From Chthonomonadaceae bacterium (GTDB lineage: Bacteria > Armatimonadota > Chthonomonadetes > Chthonomonadales > Chthonomonadaceae): DNA of 64,000 nt. A program made the position numbers and the translations under genes. Below, in pieces: positions 17,646-27,620 of the stretch (positions are counted from its first letter, which is position 1; each line of letters begins with the position of its first letter). Where the stretch lies: positions 1-64,000 of the forward strand of contig JANWZQ010000190.1 of assembly GCA_025054835.1 (NCBI GenBank). Reading direction: 5' to 3'. Below the pieces are notes generated by a model. The model worked only from the letters and a program-made list of their open reading frames with translations, did no database searches and was not told the origin of the DNA.

Positions 17646-18383
17646 CTACGGCTTCTGCTCGGAGGGCTCCTGTGGTTTTTGCTCGGATGCCGGTTTTGCG
17701 GGCCGCAGCAGCTCGTTGATCATCTTCTCTGTCAGGGCCCGTGCGGCTTCCAGAGCGACTTCCAGTTGTTTCTTCCCCTTCGGTGCCTCCGGTCCTGTGA
17801 TGCTCTCCCCTACTGCGCGGATGGCCTTCTTTTCCGGCGCGAAGTCGATCAAGCGTGCGCTCATCACCAGAGTGACCTGGTTCTTCTCCGGATCGTACTG
17901 GTAGTCATCGATGGAGGATACCAGCACGAGATCATGTCCTGCCAGCTGCGCGAGTTTTCTCACTTTTTCATCCGGGGAGAAGGGCCTGTCTGCTTCCGCA
18001 GTTGTCAGCGTGCCTTCGATGACCGCCCTCCGGATGGTCGGCAGCCCGCGCGAGTAGTAGACGGTTCGGTACCCGCCGACCGACTTCAGCCGGCTCTGGA
18101 TCACGTCCACCACGATGTCCGTTAATTGCTCTGGATTGAACCCGTCGTCCGAGGTCTCGGCATTGGCGACATCGGGGGGAAACACCAGCACCACACGACG
18201 GGGCGCTTCCTCCGCCTTGCCGGACTTTTTCTGGCGGGATTTGCCCTGCGCATGCGCGGGATGGGACGGCAGGGCAACAGCGCCCGCAAGGACCAGTGTG
18301 AGCACCACCCCGATGGCCAGCAGACCTCGCCCGAGGAGGCCCGCGTTCCGGGGTTGCAGATTCGGGGGGAAAACAGCCCGCAT
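17646..18383 (-). CDS. Secreted CsgG/TolB-N-like protein of unknown function
   Basis: 245 residues. A long N-terminal hydrophobic segment (LLAIGVVLTLVLAGAVALP, ending HPAHAQG) is a signal peptide or anchor. The body RRVVLVFPPD, then LTDIVVDVIQSRLKSV, DRPFSPDEKVRKLAQLAGHDLVLVSSIDDYQY and VTLVMSARLIDF has the alternating strand-helix pattern seen in CsgG, TolB-N and related periplasmic nucleotide-free Rossmann-like domains. The C-terminus is Lys/Pro/Glu-rich. I use the ATG at 18383, which starts the signal region and has GGAG upstream, instead of the ATG at 18443. It is probably co-transcribed with the barrel gene downstream. Family assignment is tentative. Confidence 0.55.
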   Translation of the reverse strand: MRAVFPPNLQPRNAGLLGRGLLAIGVVLTLVLAGAVALPSHPAHAQGKSRQKKSGKAEEAPRRVVLVFPPDVANAETSDDGFNPEQLTDIVVDVIQSRLKSVGGYRTVYYSRGLPTIRRAVIEGTLTTAEADRPFSPDEKVRKLAQLAGHDLVLVSSIDDYQYDPEKNQVTLVMSARLIDFAPEKKAIRAVGESITGPEAPKGKKQLEVALEAARALTEKMINELLRPAKPASEQKPQEPSEQKP

Positions 18384-18411
18384 GGATCTTTTTCTCCGTT
18401 GCTGGAAGCTA

Positions 18412-18440
18412 CCGGGTTCTCGCGCTGTGCGAGAACCCGG
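18412..18440 (-). terminator. 12-bp hairpin between secreted-protein genes
   Basis: CCGGGTTCTCGC (18412-18423) pairs perfectly with GCGAGAACCCGG (18429-18440) around a 5-nt loop, directly after the stop of the 1003-residue secreted protein on the minus strand. There is no T run, so it may instead stabilise the upstream mRNA. Confidence 0.45.
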
Positions 18441-18450
18441 CATGCGATGA

Positions 18451-21400
18451 CTAACGGGTCAGTATGTAGGGACGGACCTGTCGGGTCGTCTGCCCGCTTT
18501 CGCCGACGACAATCAACTCCACGTTGTAGACGCCGCCGGGTAGCGAGACACCCTGCTGGTCACGCAGGTCCCAGACCACACTGCCGTTGTTACCACTGTC
18601 GGCTGCGCGGGTTCCGGCGGCCAGATTGCGCACCGTACGCCCGCGCCCGTCGCGAATGATCACCCGGGCTTCTGCGGGTTGCGAGAGCGTGTAGTTGATG
18701 GCCACGCTCGTCTCCGCACGCCCGCGCGTCCGGTTGGGCACCACGTCGAACGCCGTGATCTGGACACGGCCTGCGTTGCTGACAGGCTCCGCGATGATCT
18801 GCAGTCGCCGGGTGCCGCTCGTGCCCGTGTTGAACACGTAGGAAGACGTGTTACGCAGGTTGCGGCGGGCATTGGTGTCCAGGTCGACCAGTGTCAACTG
18901 GTACTGTCGCGGCACACTGGCGGCAATCTCCGGCCATGAGAGCGTCACTTCCTCATTGGCTCTGGGGGAACGGACGATCAGGTCCCAGACTTTTCTGGAG
19001 AGCGCGGGCGCGCGCAGGTCCTGCGCCAGGCGCGTTCCGGCCTCCGGCCCGTCGGTGCGCACGATGTCCAGTGTCAGCTTCTCGTGGATCATCGGGGGCT
19101 TGTCGTACTTGTAGATATCCATCCCGTCGGTCGCCCGGGGCGCAACGCCGATGTAGTTGGATAGATCGTTGCCCGAGGCACTCCGCGCGGCGATGCGCAG
19201 TCGCCAGTTGTCCACGGTTGCACGACCGAGGGTCGCCCCGGGGCCGCCCCCTGCCAGCACCGACCGGGTGACGGAGCCACCGGGTGTGTCCGCTCCGGGA
19301 TAGATGAAGGTGAGCCCGGGGCGCAATACCCGGATCCAGTAGCCCTCGTACGGTTGCATCACGTAGCCGAAGTTGTCCAGCAGGTCATAGTCCTGCGTGA
19401 TCGGGTTCCACCGATAGATGGCCGGGGAGACCCAGCGCCGCAGGTTGTCTGCTGCCTCGCTCAGGTAGTAGATCTGGAAGGTCTCCTGATCGAACACCTG
19501 GATCTCGGAGAAGCGGATGCCGTAGACGTAGGGGTTACCGATCTGGTTCCATCCTCGCGGGTAGTTGACCCGGAAGGTATCCGCGTTCGGCTGTGTTTGA
19601 TTGGCCAGAGGCGGGTATTGCGCGGGATTGATGGTGCGGCGCACGTTATTCGGCAGATTGCTCAGGAACCAGTAGGCGAACCCCGGCTCAAACGTATTGA
19701 CCGGCTCGTACTGTCCGGCCACCGGGTTGTAGCGTACCAGCTGGAAGTCCGGCGGGTTGTCACGCAGCCCGAGGATGGTCGAGGGCCGGGCGTTGCCGAA
19801 AACCAGCGGGAACGAGAGCATCTGATACAATCGCAACGGGTTATTTGTGGTGCCTACCAGCTCGATTGCGGGCGGTGCCGGCACCTCGATATCCCGCGTC
19901 ACTGTCTTGCCGGATCCCAGGTTGCCCGCGACCGATACCGCAAAGCGGAGGGTGCCTGTTTTCTCTCCCGTCGGCACGACGTTCCACGAGACGCTGCCCT
20001 CGGCACCGGGGGAGATCCGATCCAGCTGTTTGGTCATCGTCTCGTTGGGCGCCAGTGCCAGCCCCTGCGGCAGGTTAATGGAGAAGTTGACAGGCCCGAT
20101 GCTGAGTCCACCCGTTGGCAACAGATCTGTCAGGTTGGAGGCGTACGCGGTCACCTGGAACGGGTTGGGCACCGCTACTCCCTGATTGTTGTTCCGGTCG
20201 GTCTGGAAGCCGAGCGCGCTGGGCGCACTCACGCTCAGCGACAGAGGCGGGGTGAAATCGTTGTCGGTTGTGGAACGCCCGATCAGCGTGACGATGGTCC
20301 GGGTTGCGCTGGCCGGTACAATTTGCTCACTCCAGTAGAGCGCCACACCGGCATCCGGGGCCTGCACCGGACTGGTCAGCAAGATGCTGCTATCCGGCGT
20401 GTAGTTCCAGATCTGCTGGAAGTCATGCTGGATGGGGCCCTGCGCCTGCCCGTTGACGGGAGGAGGCGATGGATTGTACCCGTTCAAGCGCTCGACACGC
20501 GCGTAGGCAAATCGTGTGGGTGGCGTGGGTTCGCTCTGTGCAGAAGCGAACGGCCGTAACGTGCCCCGCAGGGAATGGATGGCGGCCGGCGCCGTCTGGG
20601 TTGCTGCAGCGACCTGATAGAACGTCTCCCATGTGGAGGGCACGAGACCGCCCGACAGCACGGTCTCGCGGCGCAGATACGGGTAGTTGGGAATGCGCAG
20701 GGGGCCATCGGCCGCCTGAGGCGGTGTCGCTCCGCCGACCATAATGGCCGCCAGGTTTGCCGGCGAGGTGTTGGGCGCCGCGACGATGTTCTGCACCATC
20801 GCCAGGCCGACGTTGTGCGCGCGTCCGGGGTTGCGGTTGGTGATGTTGAACTGCAGGCGCAACGTGTCGTGCACGAACGAAGCGATCATCTCGATCTCGA
20901 TGCGATGATCGATGGTTACAGTGGTAGAACCACCGCCACCGCCGCCACCGCCGCCGACACCGCCACCACCACCGGTACCACCACCGGTGCCCTGTTTCTC
21001 GGTTGGCAGCGTGCGCCACCGCGCAACCAGGCGATTGCCGATGACAGTGGGCGGTTGCACCCATGTGCCGTTCCCGCCGTCTGTGCCGTCCCCATCGTCC
21101 TGCTGGTCACCGAAGATGTAATCCAGTCCGTTGCCCGCGGACCCGCCATCCACGCGCACGTAGATCCGGGTTCCGAAGTCCGGGGCGTCGTTGGCAGGCC
21201 GGATGGGCCCGGTAATCAGCAAGGGCCTGCGGGCATCCGGAGTGTTGCCACCCAGCGTGGCCAGTGCGATCCCTCCTGCCACATTGTCGCCCACCCCTAC
21301 CAGCAGGTACAGGTAGTTGTTGGAAAGGCCCCGGTATAGATCATCGCCTGTTCCAACATCCTGCGCGCGGGCAGGCGTCGGGACCAGCGACATGCCCCAG

Positions 21401-21462
21401 ACGACCGCCGCCAGCACGCCAAGAACTCTGGCACGTATTTTCATGGTTGTGTTCCACCCCAT
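18451..21462 (-). CDS. Large secreted protein with shared C-terminal FlgD-type module
   Basis: 1003 residues. Signal peptide MKIRARVLGVLAAVVWGMSLVPTPARAQ. The N-terminal part is beta-rich and unknown, with a long Gly-rich linker (TGGGTGGGGGVGGGGGGGGG) about 170 residues in. From about nucleotide 19860 to the end is a module shared with two neighbouring giants: an IGNPYVYGIRF strand region, GYWIRVLRPGLTF, a TDG(M/D)D(I/L) block, a VTLSWPEI segment, and a final FlgD-like Ig domain ending VRPYILTR. The start at 21462 has AGGGAGGA eight bases upstream; the longer open frame does not. It is likely surface-exposed or released. The ligand or substrate is unknown. Confidence 0.75.
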   Translation of the reverse strand: MGWNTTMKIRARVLGVLAAVVWGMSLVPTPARAQDVGTGDDLYRGLSNNYLYLLVGVGDNVAGGIALATLGGNTPDARRPLLITGPIRPANDAPDFGTRIYVRVDGGSAGNGLDYIFGDQQDDGDGTDGGNGTWVQPPTVIGNRLVARWRTLPTEKQGTGGGTGGGGGVGGGGGGGGGSTTVTIDHRIEIEMIASFVHDTLRLQFNITNRNPGRAHNVGLAMVQNIVAAPNTSPANLAAIMVGGATPPQAADGPLRIPNYPYLRRETVLSGGLVPSTWETFYQVAAATQTAPAAIHSLRGTLRPFASAQSEPTPPTRFAYARVERLNGYNPSPPPVNGQAQGPIQHDFQQIWNYTPDSSILLTSPVQAPDAGVALYWSEQIVPASATRTIVTLIGRSTTDNDFTPPLSLSVSAPSALGFQTDRNNNQGVAVPNPFQVTAYASNLTDLLPTGGLSIGPVNFSINLPQGLALAPNETMTKQLDRISPGAEGSVSWNVVPTGEKTGTLRFAVSVAGNLGSGKTVTRDIEVPAPPAIELVGTTNNPLRLYQMLSFPLVFGNARPSTILGLRDNPPDFQLVRYNPVAGQYEPVNTFEPGFAYWFLSNLPNNVRRTINPAQYPPLANQTQPNADTFRVNYPRGWNQIGNPYVYGIRFSEIQVFDQETFQIYYLSEAADNLRRWVSPAIYRWNPITQDYDLLDNFGYVMQPYEGYWIRVLRPGLTFIYPGADTPGGSVTRSVLAGGGPGATLGRATVDNWRLRIAARSASGNDLSNYIGVAPRATDGMDIYKYDKPPMIHEKLTLDIVRTDGPEAGTRLAQDLRAPALSRKVWDLIVRSPRANEEVTLSWPEIAASVPRQYQLTLVDLDTNARRNLRNTSSYVFNTGTSGTRRLQIIAEPVSNAGRVQITAFDVVPNRTRGRAETSVAINYTLSQPAEARVIIRDGRGRTVRNLAAGTRAADSGNNGSVVWDLRDQQGVSLPGGVYNVELIVVGESGQTTRQVRPYILTR

Positions 21463-21663
21463 GAGCAAAGTCCTCCCTGTAAACCGGGAAATTGTGATTG
21501 ACGTGGCCGGGGGAGCCATAACGCCAGAACCGGGGGGGACAGGAATGGTCCCGTGCGTTTCCACGATCGGCAATTCGCCACCTGTGTTATCCCTGTGTGC
21601 TGGTGGTGGGGGAGAGTGCGACAGAGCATCGGCCCTGCCGCACTCCCACGCTCCTGTGAGCAC

Positions 21664-24600
21664 CTACCTTCCCGTCAGCACCAGAGGCCGCACCTCGCGC
21701 GTCACCTCACCCTCTGCAGTGATCGCTTTGATCTGCAGGATATAGGTGCCTGCGGGCAGTTCGCGCCCGGCGCTGTCCCTTCCGTTCCAGACCACACGGT
21801 TGTCCCCGCTGGGCACCGAGCGCGTGGGCGCGACCTGCGCCAGCATCCGACCGCCGAAGCTCAGGATCGCGACCTCCACACGCACGTCCTGTGAGACCGT
21901 GTAGCCGATCTCATAGACGGACGCGCTGCGCCCGTTTGCGGACCGTGCCGGGTTCACAAAGATGTTCGACACCACAGCACGCCCGGTGAGTCCTGTCGGC
22001 CGGGCAGTCAGTACGAACTGGCGTGGGCCTGCGCTGCGGCCCGTGTTGTACCGATAGGAGCTCTGATTGCGCAGGTCGATCGTCTGGCCCGTCGCTCGAT
22101 CCGTGAGTGTCAGGCGATAGTTACGCGGCACCGCCCGCACGTCCGGCCACGAAAGCGTCACCTCCGCATTCGGCTGATCTGTATTGACCACCAGGTCCCA
22201 CGTCCGCGTTCCCCCGATGGGTCGCAGGTCCTGCGCGTACAACCCCAGACCGTCGGGTGCGTTGGGTCGGGAGATGCCCAGCGACACGAACGGGGAGGGC
22301 AGGGGTGGCTTCGGCACTTTGGTGAGGTCGTCACCATCGGTAGCGCGTGTGGTCATGCCCACGAAGTTCTGGCTGTCCGTCAGAGATCCCACGCGGGCCT
22401 CCAGGCGCAACGCCCAGCTTCCCGGCCCGCTCACACCGGGTCGTGCGGATGTCACCCACTGGGTCGGCGATTCTGTGGAGGAGCCTGCAGAACGTCCCCG
22501 TGTGGTCGTACCGGCTCGTGTTGGCGTGAAGATGAGCGTCAGTACCTTGTTGGTCCGGATAACGCCCGACGTGCGTGGCCGCACAAAGATCCAGTGCCCC
22601 TCCCACGGAGCGAAGATGCCTCCGGGCAGTTGCTGCACCGTGTACTCCCCGCCGATGAAGCGGTAGACGTACGGCAGGATCAGCTTCTGGTCCACGGCCT
22701 GTTGCGCGGTGAGTCGCTCGCCCGTAGCTGTCTCCACCAGCACTGTATTGAACGAGACCGGGTAGGGGTAGGGATCACCGACCATATTCCACCCCTCGTG
22801 CAGGGGCACACGCACCTCCTGTCGGGACAGGTCGCGTCCGTGCGTGGCCACTGGAACGGCCACAGGGGTACGCACGAAGTAGGCCAGTCCCACCGGACGC
22901 ACGTCGGAGATCGCTCCGGGCGCCCCCGCGGATGTTACCGCATCGACGGCCTGGAACTTCGCGTTGTCCGGGAATTCGCTGCCAGTAGCGGCCAGCACTG
23001 CATAGCGTCCTGCGGCGGTGGGCACGCTATCGCTGGCAACCGGCGTGTAGATCCAGCGGAACAGCGTGGCGTCGGGTCCGAGCAGCTGGAGCGCTTCCCG
23101 GAACTGTCCGGTCGGCGAGTCCGTGGCGCTCTCAAAATAGGGAATCGAGATGAAAGAAATTCCAGCTGGCACGACGTGTGGCGATATCACGAAGCGGATC
23201 TGGTCCTGCTGTGTGATACTGGTGTTCGGGTTCGTGCCACGCACCACGATGGTGTGCTCCCCGGTCCGGCGGAACTGTGCCGGCAGGCGGAATGCCAGCG
23301 TGTACTGCGGGAAGGCGCCGGTCGTCGTTCCGGACTCCACGCTGTTGAGGAGCAGACTCTCGGGTTGCTGCACGCCATCAATGGTGACAATCAGGTGTTC
23401 CGCATTGTCGGATGCCGACAGGGGCACGTTGCTGATCTGCAGGCGGATCATGGGCGCGAGCGTTTCGACCGGTTGCGTGCTGCCACCGGGATCGTTGGGA
23501 TTGCCCTGCGCATCCGTTCCGAACGGTTCCAGCACTTTCACGCCTACCGAGACACGCAGCACCGAGTTGTACACGTCGAGACGCCCGTACCCGTACCGGG
23601 GATCCGGAACCACAGCCAGCCCGGTTCGATTGGCTCCCTCATACAGAGCGCGCAACGCCTGCTGGGCGGTGACACCGGGAATGGAGCGGATCATTGCGAT
23701 TGCTGCGGTAACATGTGGCGCCGCTTGCGAGGTGCCTTCCACCCGGATGTAGGTACCGTTCGGGTTGTTGGCGTCGGGCGGCCCCAGTGTGAGAATGCCT
23801 CCCGGATCGTTCGGGTTGTTGGGATCGGCGATCTCGCCGCCGGGAGCCGACATCTCGATCTTGCCAGTATCCGAATAGGTAGTGACGATTCCGTTGTTGT
23901 TGAGCGCAGAGACTGCCACCACGAACGGATACGCACCCGGCAGGATCTGCCGGTTGCTCCCGCCATCATTACCCGACGCTGCCACCGGGATCACCCCGGC
24001 ATCTGCCAGAGCCCGGATCGCCACGTAGTCGGGCCGGCTGGTGTCGTTCGGGTCACCTGCTCCACCGTAACTCATGTTGACGGCAACGATGTTGAGCGTT
24101 CGGTAGTTGGCAAGAATGTAGGCGTAGGAGTCGAGCAACGCGGTGAAATCGTAGTCACCACTCTGCGCCGGGCTTGCTTTCAGCGCCAGAACCTGCACGC
24201 CCTCCCAGCAGACGGCCGCCATGCCGATGCCGTTGTTGGTCGTCGCGTTGATGATCGCCGCGACGCCTGTGCCGTGGTCCGAGGTCTCATCCGTCACATC
24301 GTTGTCATCTCCGACCATATCGCGGCTCTCCGGCAGGAAGCGTCCGCGCGAGTCCTCGTGCTGGGGGCGGAAACCGGTGTCGATCACGGCCACATTCACA
24401 CCCGGACGGCCCCGGGTGATCGCCCACGCCTGTGGCATGTTGATCGCCCGCAGGTTCGGTTGATCGCCTGCCTGATACCGGGGATCATTGGGCTCGGACC
24501 GTTGCTGGAAGGCCTTGAACAGGTAGTTGGGTCCCACCCAGCGCACCCGCCGATCCATTTTGAGCCGGGTGACCGTTTCCAGAGTCTCCGCATTGTTGCG

Positions 24601-24840
24601 CCTGGCCTCTGGCAATGTCAGCTTGTAGCAGTCTGTCAGCAGCAGAGGCTTCACCTGCGCCTGAACGGAGTTCGCCAGGGCGTCCACATCGGCCCGTGGC
24701 GTTCCGGGGTGCATGTAGAGCACGATCTGCCCGGGAACGAACTCCGCCTGCGCCTGCACGCGCGCAGCGAAAAACACTCCGAAGCACACTATGAAGGACA
24801 GCACCCGGCCTGCGTGCATAAGCCTGGGCAAGTAGTTCAT
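21664..24840 (-). CDS. Secreted subtilisin-family (S8) serine protease with shared C-terminal module
   Basis: 1058 residues. The signal peptide ends near residue 31. An inhibitor-type propeptide follows (FVPGQIVLYMHPGTPRADVDAL). The catalytic domain has Asp154 (VAVIDTGF), His189 (DHGTGVAAI), the oxyanion Asn291 (AASGND) and Ser371 (EGTSQAAPHV), all present. After that come about 150 residues of beta-sandwich and then the module shared with the other two giants, ending in a FlgD-like Ig domain and VRPLVLTGR. A strong GAAGGAG site precedes the ATG. It is predicted to be an active extracellular protease, perhaps processing neighbouring surface proteins. Confidence 0.92.
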   Translation of the reverse strand: MNYLPRLMHAGRVLSFIVCFGVFFAARVQAQAEFVPGQIVLYMHPGTPRADVDALANSVQAQVKPLLLTDCYKLTLPEARRNNAETLETVTRLKMDRRVRWVGPNYLFKAFQQRSEPNDPRYQAGDQPNLRAINMPQAWAITRGRPGVNVAVIDTGFRPQHEDSRGRFLPESRDMVGDDNDVTDETSDHGTGVAAIINATTNNGIGMAAVCWEGVQVLALKASPAQSGDYDFTALLDSYAYILANYRTLNIVAVNMSYGGAGDPNDTSRPDYVAIRALADAGVIPVAASGNDGGSNRQILPGAYPFVVAVSALNNNGIVTTYSDTGKIEMSAPGGEIADPNNPNDPGGILTLGPPDANNPNGTYIRVEGTSQAAPHVTAAIAMIRSIPGVTAQQALRALYEGANRTGLAVVPDPRYGYGRLDVYNSVLRVSVGVKVLEPFGTDAQGNPNDPGGSTQPVETLAPMIRLQISNVPLSASDNAEHLIVTIDGVQQPESLLLNSVESGTTTGAFPQYTLAFRLPAQFRRTGEHTIVVRGTNPNTSITQQDQIRFVISPHVVPAGISFISIPYFESATDSPTGQFREALQLLGPDATLFRWIYTPVASDSVPTAAGRYAVLAATGSEFPDNAKFQAVDAVTSAGAPGAISDVRPVGLAYFVRTPVAVPVATHGRDLSRQEVRVPLHEGWNMVGDPYPYPVSFNTVLVETATGERLTAQQAVDQKLILPYVYRFIGGEYTVQQLPGGIFAPWEGHWIFVRPRTSGVIRTNKVLTLIFTPTRAGTTTRGRSAGSSTESPTQWVTSARPGVSGPGSWALRLEARVGSLTDSQNFVGMTTRATDGDDLTKVPKPPLPSPFVSLGISRPNAPDGLGLYAQDLRPIGGTRTWDLVVNTDQPNAEVTLSWPDVRAVPRNYRLTLTDRATGQTIDLRNQSSYRYNTGRSAGPRQFVLTARPTGLTGRAVVSNIFVNPARSANGRSASVYEIGYTVSQDVRVEVAILSFGGRMLAQVAPTRSVPSGDNRVVWNGRDSAGRELPAGTYILQIKAITAEGEVTREVRPLVLTGR

Positions 24841-25159
24841 GGTAGCAACTCCTTCAACGAGACGGCCCTGCAGACCGCCCGCTCGAGTCTCCGGCGTCGC
24901 GTGCGGAGGTGCGCAGCACGACGGTTACACCAGCACACGTCCTCAACAGGAAGATGGCACCTGGATCTATCAGAAAAGTGACCACATCAGCTCTCAAGAG
25001 TTACCGGTAACAGCGCCCTGCATGCAATGGCACACTATGCGCGTCGCTGTTGATCGTCACCCGGACTCCACAGCAGGATCTACCAGCCTGCGGGGAGGAA
25101 GGGAAGAGCGCGCATTACCTGCACCGATTCCCTTCCTCACACCTCAGAACGATTGCACG
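24841..25159. other. 319-bp intergenic region with an 11-bp inverted repeat
   Basis: Lies between two minus-strand secreted-protein genes. GAGGAAGGGAA (25095-25105) and TTCCCTTCCTC (25128-25138) form a perfect inverted repeat with a 22-nt spacer, 20 to 60 bases past the stop of the CsgG-like glycine-rich gene; it may be its terminator. The stretch nearest 24840 must hold the subtilase ribosome site and presumably its promoter. I see no convincing -35/-10 pair and no gene. Confidence 0.5.
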
Positions 25160-27508
25160 CTACTGCCGGTTGCGTCCGCGCCCGGTCAGGATATCCTGAA
25201 TGGAGGGCACGCGATCACGCGGGGTCGCCATGCCGCTGGCCGTCTGACCGGGAACAGGCAGTGGCGCGTTGCGCGAGCGCAGACGCGTCCGCTCACGGTT
25301 CAGCAACGCCGCAGAACGGCCCCGTCCGGCACCGGGGTTCTGCGGAGGCCGCTCGGTACCCACAAAGCGGAACACGCGGCTGTACACGAAGCGGAACGCA
25401 CGGTTACCGTCACCGGCATTGCGTGTGAGCCAGTTCAACGGCCCCGGCTGATCCGCATCGCGCCGCGCACCGATACGCCAGTAGATGGGCGGTGACGGTG
25501 TGCCACTGAAGATGTAGCTGGCGAACGCCGGGTCGTTGAGCAGCTCGGGCACCTGCGACAGATCAATCGGCGCATCGAGATTCTGCGGCGCCTCACCGTT
25601 CGGTGAAGTGGAGAGGACCTGCCGCCGGAAGATCAGGTTCGGGTTGGTGAAGGTGCGATCGGTCGAAATCTCCAGCTGGAACAGGTCCGCACCGGCCCGG
25701 CTGATCCATGTCGGATTGAACTGCGTGATGTTGATGGTCTGGTTATCGGTGGGCGTGGAGAGCAGAACGGGCGTGATCGGCGTGGCCTCGCCACTGGGTA
25801 CCGGATCCGTCTCGATGCACTGCACCGCGGAGCCACCGGCGCCGACTCCACCACCGGCGAAGCCGCCGCCACCAATGCCACCACCGCCGATGCCACCGAA
25901 GCCGCCGCCACCAATGCCACCAAAACCGCCACCGCCAATGCCGCCGAAGCCGCCGCCCAGACCGCCGCCCAGACCGCCACCCAGACCGCCACCAACGCCA
26001 CCGGTTGTGGACTGCACCACCTGCCGCAGCACGATCGCAGTCACCAGGTACTGATAGGTCCGTCCGGGCGTGAAGCCGGTATCCAGAGCGTCATCGGGGT
26101 CGAGTGTGCCACAGTTGGAGTTGGCCACACCGCCCTGACCGCCGCCAGCACCACCGCCGATACCGCCGCCGGCACCACCGCCGACACCGCCACCCAGGTT
26201 CGAGCCAGAACCAACCTGCCCGGTAAGTACCGTGGCACCGTTCAGGTAGGGGAAGAACGGCGACGGCCGGTCCACAAACTGGCGGATGTTGCCCGGGCTT
26301 GTGCCGATGGGCGCGCCAGCCACACCACCACCACCGCCTCCGGCACCACCACCGGCGCCGCCACCCACGCCCTGCCCGGTTCCGAGAGTCGGGCTGTACG
26401 GGAAGTCCGGGTTGCGGTAGATCTTGTATTGCAGGACGTTGGCCTGTCCGAAGATGTTATCGCCCCAGGTGATCCGCACCACCGGCACATCCCCTTCTGC
26501 GGCCGGCTCCGCAGTCACGTTGGTAACGGAAGTCTGCCCGCCACGCCCTGCGACAGCCAGCAACACGCCCAGGCCAATCACGCCCAGCGTACGCCCAACC
26601 GCACTGAAGTTGAACGAGCGCGTCTGTGTGGTAGGTGCCGTGCGTCCGGGCAGGGTGAGCACTGCTGGAGCGCGATAAACGACGCGCGCGGTGTCCTCGG
26701 GCCGGATACCGGCTCCCACATCCATGATCTCCGCTTCGGAGTCGGTTGCATACGCGCGCACAATGCGGATGCGTCCCTGCCGGGAGCGGCCCCCATTCGG
26801 CAGGTCCCGTGAGACAACCAGCTCGTCACCTACCTTCAGGCCATCACGAAGCCCGCGGTTCAGGACCACCACCTCGCTCACGATATTCAGGACGGTGGCT
26901 CCCACCAGCTGGCGCTGTACCGCCTGCTGCACTACCTTGGTAGCGACTTCCTCAATGGCACGTGTCTGCAATTCTTCTGGATCCGGGCTCTCACCGGGGC
27001 GAGCTTTCGCCTCTGCGTAGGCGATGCCGCCGTTGATGGGCTCCTGCGAGGCCACGTCGAGGAATGTGATGCTGATCCCCACAGAGACGGGCTTGCCGGC
27101 CACCAGCGGTCCCGAGCTCACCTCGCCCTGCACAATCGCATCCGCCCCCAGATTACGCGCGATGCGCAACAGGTCCGTCAGAGTGAAGTTAGCCGGCTGG
27201 CCCGGCACACTGGGCACGCGGATACCCAGCGTACGCGCCTCGGCCAGCACCTCGGAGGGCTGAAATACGTTGAAGCGGGCCCCTCCTGCATTGACCAGTT
27301 CATTGTAGACGGCAGCGGTCGCTGTATTGGCCAGGGCATCTACCGTGCCGGTCTTTTTATTTACCAGATCCGCCATGATCACCCGGAGCACCTGCTGGGG
27401 TTGTGCGCTTGCCGGGCCCCGCCCGATCGCCAGCAACGGGGCCGTCAGCGTCAGAGTCACCAGCCAGGCGATGGCGCGGGCGGCCGGGCTCCTGCGAAAT
27501 GCTTTCAC
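25160..27508 (-). CDS. Secreted CsgG/TolB-like protein with glycine-rich repeats and an Ig-like domain
   Basis: 782 residues with a signal peptide (ITWLVT-like hydrophobic stretch, ending PASAQ). Residues about 40-190 (VLRVIMADLVNKKTGTVDALANTATAAVYNEL, then LRIARNLGADAIVQGEVSSG) resemble CsgG/TolB-N proteins. A FlgT-C-like segment (GLRDGLKVGDELVVSRD) follows, then a membrane-like helix (VIGLGVLLAVAG). The central part is a fibronectin-like domain broken by three Gly-rich inserts, including repeated GGFGGIGG units. The C-terminus is a beta domain and a basic tail. The start is GTG at 27508 with AAGGAGG upstream. Function is unknown; a surface or cell-envelope structural role is plausible. Confidence 0.65.
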   Translation of the reverse strand: MKAFRRSPAARAIAWLVTLTLTAPLLAIGRGPASAQPQQVLRVIMADLVNKKTGTVDALANTATAAVYNELVNAGGARFNVFQPSEVLAEARTLGIRVPSVPGQPANFTLTDLLRIARNLGADAIVQGEVSSGPLVAGKPVSVGISITFLDVASQEPINGGIAYAEAKARPGESPDPEELQTRAIEEVATKVVQQAVQRQLVGATVLNIVSEVVVLNRGLRDGLKVGDELVVSRDLPNGGRSRQGRIRIVRAYATDSEAEIMDVGAGIRPEDTARVVYRAPAVLTLPGRTAPTTQTRSFNFSAVGRTLGVIGLGVLLAVAGRGGQTSVTNVTAEPAAEGDVPVVRITWGDNIFGQANVLQYKIYRNPDFPYSPTLGTGQGVGGGAGGGAGGGGGGVAGAPIGTSPGNIRQFVDRPSPFFPYLNGATVLTGQVGSGSNLGGGVGGGAGGGIGGGAGGGQGGVANSNCGTLDPDDALDTGFTPGRTYQYLVTAIVLRQVVQSTTGGVGGGLGGGLGGGLGGGFGGIGGGGFGGIGGGGFGGIGGGGIGGGGFAGGGVGAGGSAVQCIETDPVPSGEATPITPVLLSTPTDNQTINITQFNPTWISRAGADLFQLEISTDRTFTNPNLIFRRQVLSTSPNGEAPQNLDAPIDLSQVPELLNDPAFASYIFSGTPSPPIYWRIGARRDADQPGPLNWLTRNAGDGNRAFRFVYSRVFRFVGTERPPQNPGAGRGRSAALLNRERTRLRSRNAPLPVPGQTASGMATPRDRVPSIQDILTGRGRNRQ
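25845..26005 (-). repeat. Glycine-codon tandem repeat inside the CsgG-like gene
   Basis: Near-identical short units rich in GCC ACC and GCC GCC triplets encode GGIGGGGFGGIGGGGF and then GLGGGLGGGLGGG. Related Gly-rich stretches lie at about 26110-26200 and 26320-26370. They are in frame and length variation by slippage is likely. Confidence 0.7.
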
Positions 27509-27620
27509 TCTTTGGTCTCCTCCTTAACAGATGCCTTTGTCCTGCCCAGAGACATCTTATGTTGCAAAGCGATTGCGCGTTGCCCGGCAGGAAGAGCCCC
27601 ACCGGGCACAGCGGATGATG

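Noticed and set aside
20925-20990. Possible microsatellite or mobile repeat in the 1003-aa secreted protein
   Set aside because: It is an in-frame Gly linker encoded by GGN codons, so an ordinary low-complexity segment.
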